From NCBI GenBank assembly GCA_002102225.1, contig LQPB01000058.1, positions 124,001 through 188,000 of the forward strand: a DNA stretch of 64,000 nucleotides. Direction: 5' to 3'. Source of the stretch: Mycobacterium interjectum (lineage in GTDB: Bacteria > Actinomycetota > Actinomycetes > Mycobacteriales > Mycobacteriaceae). The translations under genes and the position numbers were made by a program. The notes beneath the pieces are model-generated. The model did not search any database, was not told the DNA's origin, and worked only from the letters and a program-made list of their open reading frames with translations. This document shows, piece by piece, positions 24,293-32,243 of the stretch; the first letter of the stretch is position 1; the number at the start of each line of letters is the position of its first letter.

Positions 24293-25292
24293 GGCGCTCC
24301 CGAGGTGGCCCGGCCGCCAGCGGCCGAGCGGGAGGCCGTCTCCGGTCTCCTTGCGATCCGACCGGGCTGTGGGCCTGCTCCGGCGGCGGCCACGCCGGCA
24401 GCGCGAGAACGGCTCGGCGCAGGCGGTCCGGGTCGCCGGTGATGTCGATGGTGTGAATGCGGTTGTCGGTCCCCACGCCGATCCGCAGCAGCACCTGCGC
24501 GCGGCCGCGGGGCGCGAGGACGACCCCCGGCACACCGTCGATGAGCAGCACGACGCCCGCCCGCGCGCGCCGGGTGAAGAGGCGGGTCTCCTCGGCGACT
24601 TCTCTCGCGCCGCGCAGCTCGACCGGCACGCCGGCTCCGACCAGCGCCGGATCGACCCGGCGCAAGACGTCGGGGGCCAGCAATTCGAGCAGGGCCGCGA
24701 TATTGCCGCCCCGCGACGCGGCCAGGAAGGCTTCCACGATCTCGAGGTGCGCGCCCGCGCGACCGGGTTCGACGGCCGGAGCGGCGTGCAACCGGCCGCG
24801 CGCCCGGCTCGCGAGTTTCTTGGCGGCCGCCGGCGACCGGTCCAACAGGCCGGCGATGGTCTCGAACGGCATGGCGAATACGTCGTGCAGCACGAAAGCG
24901 ACGCGCTGGGCGGGTGACAGCCGATCGAGCACGACCAGCAGCGCGTCGCTGACCGAGTCCGCCAGCAGCGCGGACTCGTCCGCGGGGGCCGCCGCGGTTC
25001 CGGCGAGGCGGTCGAGTTCGTCGGGGTCGGCTAGCGGTTGCTCGGCTCGCCGCTTGCGCGCTCGGAGTTGGTCTAACGCCTCATGGGCAGTGATCGTCGT
25101 GAACCAGCCGGTGAGGTTGGCCACCCCTTCAGCGCCGTCGATTCCGTACCGGCTGGCCTTCAGCCACGCCGACTGCACCGCGTCGTCGGCGTCGGCCACC
25201 GACCCGAGCAGCCCAAACGCGACCGACCTCAGGTGTCGCCGATCCGCGTCGAATCGCTGCGCGAGATCGACGAGATTTTTTGGCGTGCCCAT
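24282..25292 (-). CDS. ECF sigma factor with C-terminal SnoaL-like domain (SigJ/ECF41-like)
   Basis: 336 residues from the ATG at 25292, with AGGAAAGG just upstream. Region 2 at about residues 8-80 (FDADRRHLRSVAFGLLGSVADADDAVQSAWL), region 4 at about 115-170 (LDRLSPAQRVAFVLHDVFAMPF), then a SnoaL/NTF2-like domain (about 180-300). This architecture is that of ECF41 and SigJ proteins, in which the C-terminal domain controls activity in place of an anti-sigma. A GDPDRLRR motif near residue 288 resembles the family's NPDKL motif; the expected DGGG motif is not seen. The last 40 residues are Pro/Arg-rich and unusual. A divergent DoxX gene is a typical ECF41 neighbour. The sugar ABC operon follows directly. 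Confidence 0.85.
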   Translation of the reverse strand: MGTPKNLVDLAQRFDADRRHLRSVAFGLLGSVADADDAVQSAWLKASRYGIDGAEGVANLTGWFTTITAHEALDQLRARKRRAEQPLADPDELDRLAGTAAAPADESALLADSVSDALLVVLDRLSPAQRVAFVLHDVFAMPFETIAGLLDRSPAAAKKLASRARGRLHAAPAVEPGRAGAHLEIVEAFLAASRGGNIAALLELLAPDVLRRVDPALVGAGVPVELRGAREVAEETRLFTRRARAGVVLLIDGVPGVVLAPRGRAQVLLRIGVGTDNRIHTIDITGDPDRLRRAVLALPAWPPPEQAHSPVGSQGDRRRPPARPLAAGPPRERHAR

Positions 25293-25371
25293 GGGTCACC
25301 TTTCCTGCGCGGGAGTCGTCAAGGAGATGAACGCATCCATCGAACTCTCTGTCGCAAAGGAGACCAGGACC

Positions 25372-25455
25372 ATGACCCTACCGATTGTGCGCCGCGACGC
25401 CCTCCGCGGCCATTCGGCTCGCCGCTGTGGAAACAGCTGTAGGACAAGGGATTGA
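25372..25455 (+). CDS. Possible 27-residue leader peptide before doxX-like gene
   Basis: ATG at 25372 is placed nine bases after AAGGAG (25357-25362) and opens a 27-codon frame (MTLPIVRRDALRG..., basic, two Cys). The same frame could start at 25327 for 42 codons. It ends at TGA 25453-25455, six bases before the DoxX start at 25461, and overlaps an in-frame TTG of that gene. It could be a leader ORF, a remnant of a lost gene or chance. No homolog is recognised. Confidence 0.3.
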   Translation: MTLPIVRRDALRGHSARRCGNSCRTRD

Positions 25456-25460
25456 GTCAG

Positions 25461-25811
25461 ATGCATACCGCCTATGTCCTCATCACGCTGACAACCGCCG
25501 TCGTCACGGCCGGAATCGCGGTGGCCGACCTCATTCCCGCCGGGTTCGTCCTGGCGAACTCGGCCGAGGTCGGGGTGCCCCGGTCGTGGTTGCCGCCACT
25601 GGCGGCGGCGAAGCTGGCCGGGGCCGCCGGGCTGGTGATCGGGCTACTGGGCCCCCGAGCGCTGGGCATCGCGGCGGCCGCCGGGCTGGTCTTGTTCTTC
25701 ATCGGCGCGGTCATCACGCACCTGCGGGCCCACGTCCTCTACAACATCGCGTTTCCCGGCGCCTACCTGTGCCTGTCCGCGGCGACGCTGGCCCTGATGG
25801 TCGCGCGCTGA
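25461..25811 (+). CDS. DoxX-like small membrane protein
   Basis: 116 residues from the ATG at 25461 (AGGACAAGGG upstream); a TTG three codons earlier is too close to the ribosome site. Four hydrophobic helices: about 3-25, 50-68, 70-90 and 95-114. The pattern KLAGAAGLVIGL and LRAHVLYNIAFPGAYL fits DoxX/DUF4267-like four-helix proteins. Function in the family is poorly known; some members take part in thiol stress complexes. It is divergent from the ECF41-like sigma gene, the arrangement in which such sigma factors usually drive a single DoxX or carboxymuconolactone-decarboxylase target. It converges on the Rv2042c-like gene with a 5-bp gap. Confidence 0.78.
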   Translation: MHTAYVLITLTTAVVTAGIAVADLIPAGFVLANSAEVGVPRSWLPPLAAAKLAGAAGLVIGLLGPRALGIAAAAGLVLFFIGAVITHLRAHVLYNIAFPGAYLCLSAATLALMVAR

Positions 25812-25816
25812 GCTCG

Positions 25817-26617
25817 TCAGGCCGGAAAGTACCGGATCCCGCTGATCGCCTTGCCCGGCCACGCCGCGTCGACGAACACGATGCCGCGGCCGTGGACCGA
25901 GTTGACCGAGACCGCGACCGTCGAACCGGCGCCGATCACCTTGGTCCAGGTGGCCCCGTCGAGCTGCTCGACGAGCTCGCCGACATCGAGCGGGTCGTCG
26001 TCACCCAAAGTTATTGGGGCACTGGGCGCTAGCGCACGCGCGGCCGCGGGCTTGTCGTTGCGCGAGACGGCGCCGAGGAACGCCTCCGCCAGCCCCTTGT
26101 GTCGCGCACCGGCCCGCCGAAAGCCGGCCATGAAGCCGGCGGTCCCCCGCAATCCCTGGTTGGCCAACAGGCCACGGGACAGCTGCAGGGCGGGTGACGC
26201 CGCACGCCGCCCGGTTCGCAGGAACTGCAGCATCATCGCCGGCAACTCCCAGTAGGCGCGCAGCCTGCCAATCTTCCAGTCGCCGTTGGCTTCTCGGAGG
26301 TCGTAGCGCAGTAGCGCGGGGATGTACATCGTCACCGCCGGACCCATCGACACCTCGAGCTCGAGGTCGCGCAGAACGGTTGTGCCGAACACGATGTCGA
26401 GGTCGCGGTGAAACGTGATGCCGCGCGGGCCGATGAAGGTGTCGTAGAACCGGCCGATCTGGGCGTGCCCCCGGTGCGGCCGCGATCCCACCGGGTCTTC
26501 GATGCGGCCGTCGGCGGTGAACAGCCCGACCCACCCGGCGCGGTCGTGCGCGGCGGCGGCCTGCGGTGAGCGCTCCACCGCGGCGAGCAGCTGTTCACGA
26601 TCCAGCGGCACCACCAT
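25817..26617 (-). CDS. NTF2/SnoaL-like protein, Rv2042c counterpart
   Basis: 266 residues, starting at the ATG that overlaps the pncA stop (ATGA). The N-terminal half is an NTF2-like cone (about residues 5-125: HDRAGWVGLFTADGRIEDPVG, GRFYDTFIGP, RDLDIVFGTTVLRDLELEV, MYIPALLRYDL), often a small-molecule pocket or isomerase/hydrolase fold. A second partial domain lies at about 180-265 (AFLGAVSRNDKPAAARAL). It occupies the place of Rv2042c next to pncA in M. tuberculosis and has the same length class. Function unknown; co-translation with pncA suggests joint expression rather than a proven nicotinamide role. Confidence 0.82.
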   Translation of the reverse strand: MVVPLDREQLLAAVERSPQAAAAHDRAGWVGLFTADGRIEDPVGSRPHRGHAQIGRFYDTFIGPRGITFHRDLDIVFGTTVLRDLELEVSMGPAVTMYIPALLRYDLREANGDWKIGRLRAYWELPAMMLQFLRTGRRAASPALQLSRGLLANQGLRGTAGFMAGFRRAGARHKGLAEAFLGAVSRNDKPAAARALAPSAPITLGDDDPLDVGELVEQLDGATWTKVIGAGSTVAVSVNSVHGRGIVFVDAAWPGKAISGIRYFPA

Positions 26618-27177
26618 CAGCGTCCGCCCACCAGCTCGACGCCGACGGTCCGCATCCCCTCCAGCGCTGCCGCGCCGGAGTCCGCCGCCACCGCCGCCGT
26701 CAGGTCCAGCAGCACCCTCGTGGTCAGGCCCGCGCGGGCCGCGTCCTCCGCGGTCCGCCGGACGCAATGGTCCGTGGCGAGCCCGACGACGTCGACCTGG
26801 TCGACCCCGCGCCGCCGCAACCACTCGAGCAGCGGGGTGCCGTCGTCGTCGACGCCCTCGAAGCCGCTATAGGCCGCGGCGGAGGCGCCCTTGCGGAAGA
26901 CGGTCTCGATGGGGCCGGTGTCGAGGCCGGGATGAAAGTCGGCACCGGCGCTGCCCGCGACGCAGTGCGGCGGCCACGACGACGAAAAATCGGGTCGGTC
27001 GGCAAAGTGATCGCCCGGGTCGACGTGGCAGTCCGCGGTCGCCACGACATGGTCGTAACCGGGCTTGCCGGCCAGGTAGTCGCTGATGGCGGAGGCCACC
27101 TGCGCGCCGCCGCGAACCGGCACGGAGCCGCCCTCGCAGAAATCGTTTTGCACGTCGACGATGACCAACGCTCGCAC
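26617..27177 (-). CDS. pncA: Pyrazinamidase/nicotinamidase
   Basis: 186 residues, the same length as M. tuberculosis PncA. The catalytic triad is intact: D8 (VDVQND), K96 (FRKGA) and C138 (ATDHCVRR). The metal site is complete: D49, H51, H57 (DPGDHF) and H71 (WPPHC). It hydrolyses nicotinamide to nicotinate for NAD recycling and converts the drug pyrazinamide to pyrazinoic acid. Compared with my memory of the M. tuberculosis protein, residue 48 is Ala in place of Lys and residue 50 is Cys in place of Phe, both beside metal ligands. It is co-translated with the NTF2-like gene. Promoter region: the 97 bp shared with the divergent DoxX gene. Confidence 0.97.
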   Translation of the reverse strand: MRALVIVDVQNDFCEGGSVPVRGGAQVASAISDYLAGKPGYDHVVATADCHVDPGDHFADRPDFSSSWPPHCVAGSAGADFHPGLDTGPIETVFRKGASAAAYSGFEGVDDDGTPLLEWLRRRGVDQVDVVGLATDHCVRRTAEDAARAGLTTRVLLDLTAAVAADSGAAALEGMRTVGVELVGGR

Positions 27178-27274
27178 GGGTCCACCCTAGCCTCGGCCGC
27201 CCACGAGCTGGGCGTTCGGCCGGACCTCGGCGGGGCACGGTTTGTTTGCCGGTCGGTCGGGTAACCCAGCTGCC

Positions 27275-28129
27275 ATGTTGATCCGCAGAATCGCGAGGCC
27301 CCTGCTGTCGGCGGTGTTCATCGGTCAGGGCATCGACTCGCTCCTCAATCCCAAGCCCGCGGCCGAGGCCGCGGCGCCGGCGGTCGACGGTCTTCGGGCC
27401 CTGCCGGATCCCGTCGGCAGCAGCATTCCCAGCGACCCCCAGACGTTCGCGCAAATCAACGCCGCCGTGCAGATCGGCGGCGGCCTGCTGCTCGCCACCG
27501 GTAAAGCGCCGCGGATCGCCTCGGCGGCTCTGGCCTTCACGGTGCTACCGGCCAACCTCGGCGCGCACATGTTCTGGAGCGAGAGCGACCCGGCGCTCAA
27601 GGCCCAGAAGCGCAAGGACTTCCTGACCGACCTCAGCCTGTTGGGCGGGCTGATGATCGCCTCGGCCGACACGGCCGGCAAGCCGTCGCTGGGCTGGCGG
27701 GGACGCCGGGCGGCCGAACGGCTCTCCGAACGGGTGTCCGCGGCGCTGCCAGGATCGGACGACACGTTCGACGAACTCGGCGAGCGGATCGTGCACGGCC
27801 TGCAGGTCGGTGCCGAACGCGGCCGTGAACTGGCCAGCACCGCCGCCGAGCGGGGCGCACCCTACGCCGAGGCCGCCCTCGAACGCGGCCGCGAGCTGGC
27901 CAGCACCGCCGCGGAGCGAGGCGCCCCGCTGGCCAAGAAGGCGCGCAAACGCGGCGAGGAGCTGGCCGACACGGCACGCGACCGCGGGGTCGAGCTCGCC
28001 GAGATCGCGCGGCTGCGTGGCAGCGAGTTCGCCAACACGGCGGCCGCGCGCGGCAGTGAACTGGCCGACGCGGCGCGCGAGCGTGTCGGCGACCGGGTCC
28101 CCACCCGTCGGCGCCGCCGCCTCTGGTAG
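27275..28129 (+). CDS. DoxX family membrane protein with 11-residue-repeat tail
   Basis: 284 residues from the ATG at 27275 (MLIRRIARPLLSAVF); a GTG 11 codons earlier is less likely. The N-terminal 140 residues are a DoxX domain with about four helices (LLSAVFIGQGIDSLLNP, INAAVQIGGGLLLATG, ALAFTVLPANLGAHMFW, LLGGLMIASADT). From about residue 182 to 269 the protein consists of eight uninterrupted 11-residue repeats with consensus RGxELAxTAxx. The period of 11 gives three helical turns, so this should be one long amphipathic helix, as in proteins that lie on membranes. It ends in a basic RRRRRLW. It is divergent from pncA. Function unknown; the tail may bind the membrane surface or another repeat protein. 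Confidence 0.8.
   Translation: MLIRRIARPLLSAVFIGQGIDSLLNPKPAAEAAAPAVDGLRALPDPVGSSIPSDPQTFAQINAAVQIGGGLLLATGKAPRIASAALAFTVLPANLGAHMFWSESDPALKAQKRKDFLTDLSLLGGLMIASADTAGKPSLGWRGRRAAERLSERVSAALPGSDDTFDELGERIVHGLQVGAERGRELASTAAERGAPYAEAALERGRELASTAAERGAPLAKKARKRGEELADTARDRGVELAEIARLRGSEFANTAAARGSELADAARERVGDRVPTRRRRRLW
27818..28081 (+). repeat. Eight tandem 33-bp (11-residue) coding repeats
   Basis: Units start at 27818 and every 33 bases to 28049. The first and third are identical in protein (RGRELASTAAE), and the second and fourth begin RGAP, so the array seems to have grown by doubling of a 66-bp unit followed by divergence. Each unit starts with Arg-Gly except the segment after the last one (RVGDRVP). 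It codes for the amphipathic tail of the DoxX protein. Confidence 0.85.
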
Positions 28130-28147
28130 TTGCGCCGGTCGAGCGCG

Positions 28148-28666
28148 CTACCACCCCGCCCGCGTCACGAAGGCGTCGACGATGGCGCCGACGGCCTGGC
28201 CGGCATCCGCGATGACACCGGCCTCGTCGGGGCCCAGGGGTTCCAACGCCTCGAACTGCGAACGCAGCAGCGCCGGCGGCATGAAATGGGCGGGCCTGGC
28301 TGTCAGCCTGCCGCCGATGAGTTCCGGTGAACCGCGCAGGTGCAAGAACTCCACCCGCGGGCAGTGCGCCCGCAGCTGGTCGCGGTACTTGCGCTTGAGC
28401 GCCGAGCAACTCACCACCCCGCCGCCGCGATGGTCGCCCAGCCAGGCGCCGACTGCTTCCAGCCAGGGATAGCGATCGTCGTCGTTCAGCGGTTCACCGG
28501 CGGTCATTTTGGCGATGTTGGCCGGCGGGTGCAGGGCGTCGGCGTCCACGAAGGGCACGTTCAGCCGTCGCGCCAACGCCGCGCCCACCGTCGACTTGCC
28601 CGATCCCGAGACACCCATCACGACGACGGGTGGCCCGTCGGTTACTCGGGCAGGTTGCGGTTCCAT
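28148..28666 (-). CDS. gntK: Gluconokinase
   Basis: 172 residues. P-loop GVSGSGKST at about residues 19-27, then the gluconate kinase signatures VDADALHPPANIAKMTAGEPL, DDRYPWL, CSALKRKYRDQLR, LRGSPELI and RPAHFMPPALLRSQFEALE. It phosphorylates gluconate to 6-phosphogluconate for the pentose phosphate pathway. I start at the ATG at 28666, which overlaps the upstream phosphotransferase stop by 25 bp; a start at the Met of MGVSGSG would remove almost all of this overlap. Last in the apparent operon lipT, phosphotransferase, gntK. No gluconate permease is nearby. Confidence 0.92.
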   Translation of the reverse strand: MEPQPARVTDGPPVVVMGVSGSGKSTVGAALARRLNVPFVDADALHPPANIAKMTAGEPLNDDDRYPWLEAVGAWLGDHRGGGVVSCSALKRKYRDQLRAHCPRVEFLHLRGSPELIGGRLTARPAHFMPPALLRSQFEALEPLGPDEAGVIADAGQAVGAIVDAFVTRAGW

Positions 28667-30639
28667 TCCACCCAACCCACACCGGCGCGGCCGTCCGCCG
28701 TGCTCACGCTGACCCACGCGCGCGGAAACTGGCTCACCCGCCCGTCGGCGGCGACCAGGCGCACCGGCGCCTGGCCACGCACCTCGATGTCCGCGGTGAT
28801 GCCGCCCGGGTTGAGATCCAGTGCCGCGTTTAGCGGTAATCCGTTGTCGCCGAAGGCTTCCCGGGAGGCAACGGTATCCAGCTCGACGACGTTGCCGCCG
28901 GCGTCCTGGGCGTAGCCGATGCTGAACGCCGGCGCGCCCGGGATGCGGATGTTCACGCCGTGCAGGTGGGTGCCGTCGTCGAGGTGCAGCGCGCTCCAGA
29001 TCCAGTCCATGCTCCACCAGTCGCGCACCCCCCAGGAGTGGTCGCGCTGCCCGGGCACCGAGTCGATGCGGTAGCTCGTGTCGTCGACGGTGACGGTTCC
29101 CGTGACGGTGCACGGGATTTCGTAGCGCGTCGTGAGCCGATACTTGTATGGGGTGCCGTCGGTGGACCACACCAGATTCATCGTCATCTCGACGGGGGTT
29201 CCCGGCTCGCCGCGCAGCAACGCCGACGGGTCGGGGTACGCCTGGGCTCGCGCCCGCACGTCGACGCGGTAGGCCCGCAGCGGCGCGTCGGCACGGTGAC
29301 CGAGCTCGAAATCGTCGGTGCGCAACAGCCACGGGTCTTCCGGCAGCGGTACTTCGGCATCGACGGCGACGGTCGGCAGGCCGGGTCCGCACAGCAGCGC
29401 GTGCACCAAAGCCGTGCGCCGGTTGGCTATCAGGCCGATGCGAAACCAGCCGCCCAATCCCTGTGCCGCATCGGCGAAGTCGGCATACCAGCTCTCGCTC
29501 CACAGCGGTTCGGAGGTCGGGGTGTGGGCGAGTTCGTCCTCTTCCGTCGGCCGCAGCGGCTCGGCCAGTGCCGCGTCGGGCAGCGTCGCCAACGCATCGG
29601 TGTCCAGCACGTGATCGCAGTTGCGTTCCAGCATCGTCATGAACATCCGGTCGCCACGGTCGGTGCGCTCCACCAGCATCGACGAGACGATCGCCATCAT
29701 CACGCCGAAAAAGCTTTGGCGCCGAACCCCTTCAGCGACGTCGGCGAGGCTGAGTGGCGCGTCCGGCCCCAGCGCCTCGTGGTAGGCGCGCAGCAACTCG
29801 TCGTACCGGTCGCGGCGGTCCTGCGTGCGCAGCGCGCAGCCGAGGAAGTACGCCAGATCCGTCAGCGCCGGCCCCCAGGACACGGTCTGCCAATCGACGA
29901 CCGTCAGCGGGCGGTCGGCTCCGGCGGTGCCGAACAACATGTTGTCCAGCCGGTAGTCGCCGTGCACCAGGCCCCGGATCCGGTCCTCCGCCGACTCCTG
30001 CGCGAGGTAGCCGTCGAACGCCGCCACCAGGCGTTCGCACACCACGCGGTGCTCGGGCGCGATTTCCTCGCCGTACCGCTCGATGAAGCCGGCGTACAGC
30101 GGGGCGATCATCGCCTGGTTGAGCGGCGAGTCGCGGTTGAGCCACGGCGCGTCGGCCAGCGACGCGTCGCCGAGCAGCGGGCCGTGCAATCGCCCCAACT
30201 CGACGACGCCGAGGCGGGCCTGTTCGCTTGTCGCACCGGCGATTTCGTCGCCGACAACGGCGGGTCCCGCGTCGCCGAGCAAGAGGTCGAACGCGCCCGT
30301 CGCGGTGTCGACGGCGGCGTGATAGCAGGGCGCGATCGGCCCGCCCAGGCGCGGTGCGATGTCGCCGTAGAAGCGGACCTCGCGTTCGTAGAGCCCCAGC
30401 GCCGACCCCGTCTGCCGGCTCACCGGGTCGGACGCCGCGACCTTCAGCACCACCGACTCGGGCCCTTCGGGATCGGCATCGGCGTAGGTGAGCCGCACGC
30501 GGTAGCACTCGCTCATCTGGCCGGTGCCGATGCGCTCCACGGCGAAGTCGGCAAGGGGCCCGGTGCCTATCGCGGCGGCCAACCAGGCGGCCGTGAGATC
30601 GCCGGGCCGTTCGATGACTTGCTCAGTGTCGGCATGCAT
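28642..30639 (-). CDS. APH-fold phosphotransferase fused to a C-terminal lipocalin-like domain
   Basis: 665 residues. The N-terminal part (about 1-360) is an aminoglycoside phosphotransferase/choline-ethanolamine-type kinase: glycine loop region GTGQMSECYRV, catalytic loop HGDYRLDNML (near 225) and metal motif VVDWQT. The C-terminal part (about 370-665) is rich in beta strands and Trp, with GQRDHSWGVRDWWSMDWIWSA, which fits a tocopherol-cyclase-like/AttH-type barrel (DUF7064/7065-like by memory). Such domains bind hydrophobic molecules, so the protein may phosphorylate a lipid-like hydroxyl compound. It follows lipT by 18 bp on the same strand. Substrate unknown; an antibiotic-resistance role has no specific support. 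Confidence 0.8.
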   Translation of the reverse strand: MHADTEQVIERPGDLTAAWLAAAIGTGPLADFAVERIGTGQMSECYRVRLTYADADPEGPESVVLKVAASDPVSRQTGSALGLYEREVRFYGDIAPRLGGPIAPCYHAAVDTATGAFDLLLGDAGPAVVGDEIAGATSEQARLGVVELGRLHGPLLGDASLADAPWLNRDSPLNQAMIAPLYAGFIERYGEEIAPEHRVVCERLVAAFDGYLAQESAEDRIRGLVHGDYRLDNMLFGTAGADRPLTVVDWQTVSWGPALTDLAYFLGCALRTQDRRDRYDELLRAYHEALGPDAPLSLADVAEGVRRQSFFGVMMAIVSSMLVERTDRGDRMFMTMLERNCDHVLDTDALATLPDAALAEPLRPTEEDELAHTPTSEPLWSESWYADFADAAQGLGGWFRIGLIANRRTALVHALLCGPGLPTVAVDAEVPLPEDPWLLRTDDFELGHRADAPLRAYRVDVRARAQAYPDPSALLRGEPGTPVEMTMNLVWSTDGTPYKYRLTTRYEIPCTVTGTVTVDDTSYRIDSVPGQRDHSWGVRDWWSMDWIWSALHLDDGTHLHGVNIRIPGAPAFSIGYAQDAGGNVVELDTVASREAFGDNGLPLNAALDLNPGGITADIEVRGQAPVRLVAADGRVSQFPRAWVSVSTADGRAGVGWVEWNRNLPE

Positions 30640-30657
30640 GACGGACAGCGTGCCAGT

Positions 30658-32163
30658 TCAACGCGCCAGTGAGAAGCCGTCCCACGCCATCCGGCGATGG
30701 GGGTGCGGATCGAACTCGATCCGGCTCTTGTGGTCGAACACCATGACGGCGCGGTCGTCCGGGGTGTAGGCCGGCCAGTCGTCACCCGGCGACCCGGTGC
30801 GGCTGAAGGACCGCCACCGCCGCTGCACGTGGTTGCTGACCCGCAGCGCCGCGCGTCGATCCGCGGCCGCGGTCAGCAGCGCACCGAACCGGGTGCGATA
30901 GACGTCGAAGACCGCCAGCAGCTCGGTGGCATGCGTGGCACCCAGGCCCGACCAGCGCAGCGTCCGCGGGGCGTAGTCGTACCTGTACAGATACGTCGGC
31001 GCGTGCCGGCCGTGGGCCTCGGCGATCTGCCAGGCCGCCGAGCTGAACGCGAAGTCGCCGCCGAGCTGGACGCAGGCCGACGGTGCCGGGTAGTCGGGAT
31101 ATGCGGCGGTGATGCGTTCGCGGGCAGCGGGTTCCGTGTCGGCCAGCAGCTCTTCGATCATCGACTCGTTCGTCGGCAGCATGCGCAGGAAGCGGGTGAA
31201 CAGGCGGCCCTCTTCGGCGTTGGTGCCCACGATCAGCGGCACCCGATGCGCGCGGCCGGTCCGCATCGCCTCGACCGGGTCCACGGGCAGCACGTCGTCG
31301 CCGAAAACCGGGCCGATCGGGAAGGCGCCGAGCCTGTTCTCCATGCCCTGGTCGATCAGCCGGTGCTGGGTCTCGACAAACTGCGCCGCGGACGCGCGCA
31401 GCAACGCGGTGGCCGCATCCTGCCGGCGGGCGCCGAGCAGGCGGGCGAAGCGCGTCGCGAACTCGGCCGCCGTTTCCCGCGACCGCACCATGCCCGAGGC
31501 CGGGCTTTCCGAAATGGCCTGGGCGAACAGGCCTTCGGCCGCGGGCACCGCCAGCAGGGTCGCGGTGATGTGCGCGCCCGCGCTTTCCCCGAAGATGGTG
31601 ACCTTGGCCGGGTCACCGCCGAACTCGGCGATGTTGTCGCGGATCCACTGCAGCGCCAGCACCAGGTCGCGTAGGTAGAGGTTGCTGTCGATGGTGATTT
31701 CGGGGGTCGACAGCGACGACAGGTCCAGGCATCCCAGGGCGCCCAGCCGGTAGTTCACCGACACGTACACACAGCCGCGGCGCGCCAGCGCGGCACCGTC
31801 GTACAGCGGCGTGGCCGAGCTGCCCAGGATGTAGCCGCCGCCGTGGATGAAGACCATCACCGGTAACGGCTTGTCGGAGGGGACTTCCGGGGTGACGACG
31901 TTGAGAGTCAGGCAGTCCTCGCTCATCGGCTGGTAGCGCCCGACGCCGAGCAGCGTGTAGCGGCGTTGCTGGGGCGCGCAGCTGGTGAAGCCGTGGCAGT
32001 GCCGCACCCCCGACCAGGGCGGCGCGGGCTGCGGCGCCCGCAGCCGCAGCGGGCCCACGGGCGGGCGGGCGTAAGGGATGGATCGCCAGCGGTTTACGCC
32101 ATCGCGGGTGAAGCCTTCGACGGTGCCGGCGCGGGTGCGGGCGCGGATGGTGCGCTCATGCAT
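30658..32163 (-). CDS. lipT: Type B carboxylesterase, LipT-like
   Basis: 501 residues. Alpha/beta hydrolase of the carboxylesterase family: oxyanion-hole FIHGGGYILGS, nucleophile elbow FGESAGAH (Ser near residue 200), Glu in GTNAEEGRLF and His in ATHATELLAVF complete the triad. There is no signal peptide. It hydrolyses carboxylic esters; the natural substrate is unknown. The location (upstream of pncA and divergent from lppI) and size agree with Rv2045c (lipT, 511 residues) as I remember it. It leads an apparent three-gene operon with the phosphotransferase and gluconokinase. The start ATG at 32163 leaves 80 bp to lppI. Confidence 0.9.
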   Translation of the reverse strand: MHERTIRARTRAGTVEGFTRDGVNRWRSIPYARPPVGPLRLRAPQPAPPWSGVRHCHGFTSCAPQQRRYTLLGVGRYQPMSEDCLTLNVVTPEVPSDKPLPVMVFIHGGGYILGSSATPLYDGAALARRGCVYVSVNYRLGALGCLDLSSLSTPEITIDSNLYLRDLVLALQWIRDNIAEFGGDPAKVTIFGESAGAHITATLLAVPAAEGLFAQAISESPASGMVRSRETAAEFATRFARLLGARRQDAATALLRASAAQFVETQHRLIDQGMENRLGAFPIGPVFGDDVLPVDPVEAMRTGRAHRVPLIVGTNAEEGRLFTRFLRMLPTNESMIEELLADTEPAARERITAAYPDYPAPSACVQLGGDFAFSSAAWQIAEAHGRHAPTYLYRYDYAPRTLRWSGLGATHATELLAVFDVYRTRFGALLTAAADRRAALRVSNHVQRRWRSFSRTGSPGDDWPAYTPDDRAVMVFDHKSRIEFDPHPHRRMAWDGFSLAR

Positions 32164-32243
32164 ACCAGTGACGGTAGCTGACAGTGTGGCCGTATCGCGC
32201 GGGCAGCGGCCGAATCCCCGGGCGTGGCGGTTAGCCTGGCGGG

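Noticed and set aside
25350..25382. TGTCGCA at 25350 as an ECF41-type -35 element before the DoxX gene
   Set aside because: It resembles the known TGTCACA but no CGTC -10 element is found 16 bases downstream (TGAC instead), so the promoter cannot be claimed.
27818..28081. CRISPR-like array because of regular 33-bp spacing
   Set aside because: The repeats are contiguous, without spacers, in frame and protein-coding.
28642..30639. Aminoglycoside resistance gene
   Set aside because: The kinase motifs define only the broad APH fold, the protein is twice the usual size with a lipid-type C-terminal domain, and the setting is metabolic.
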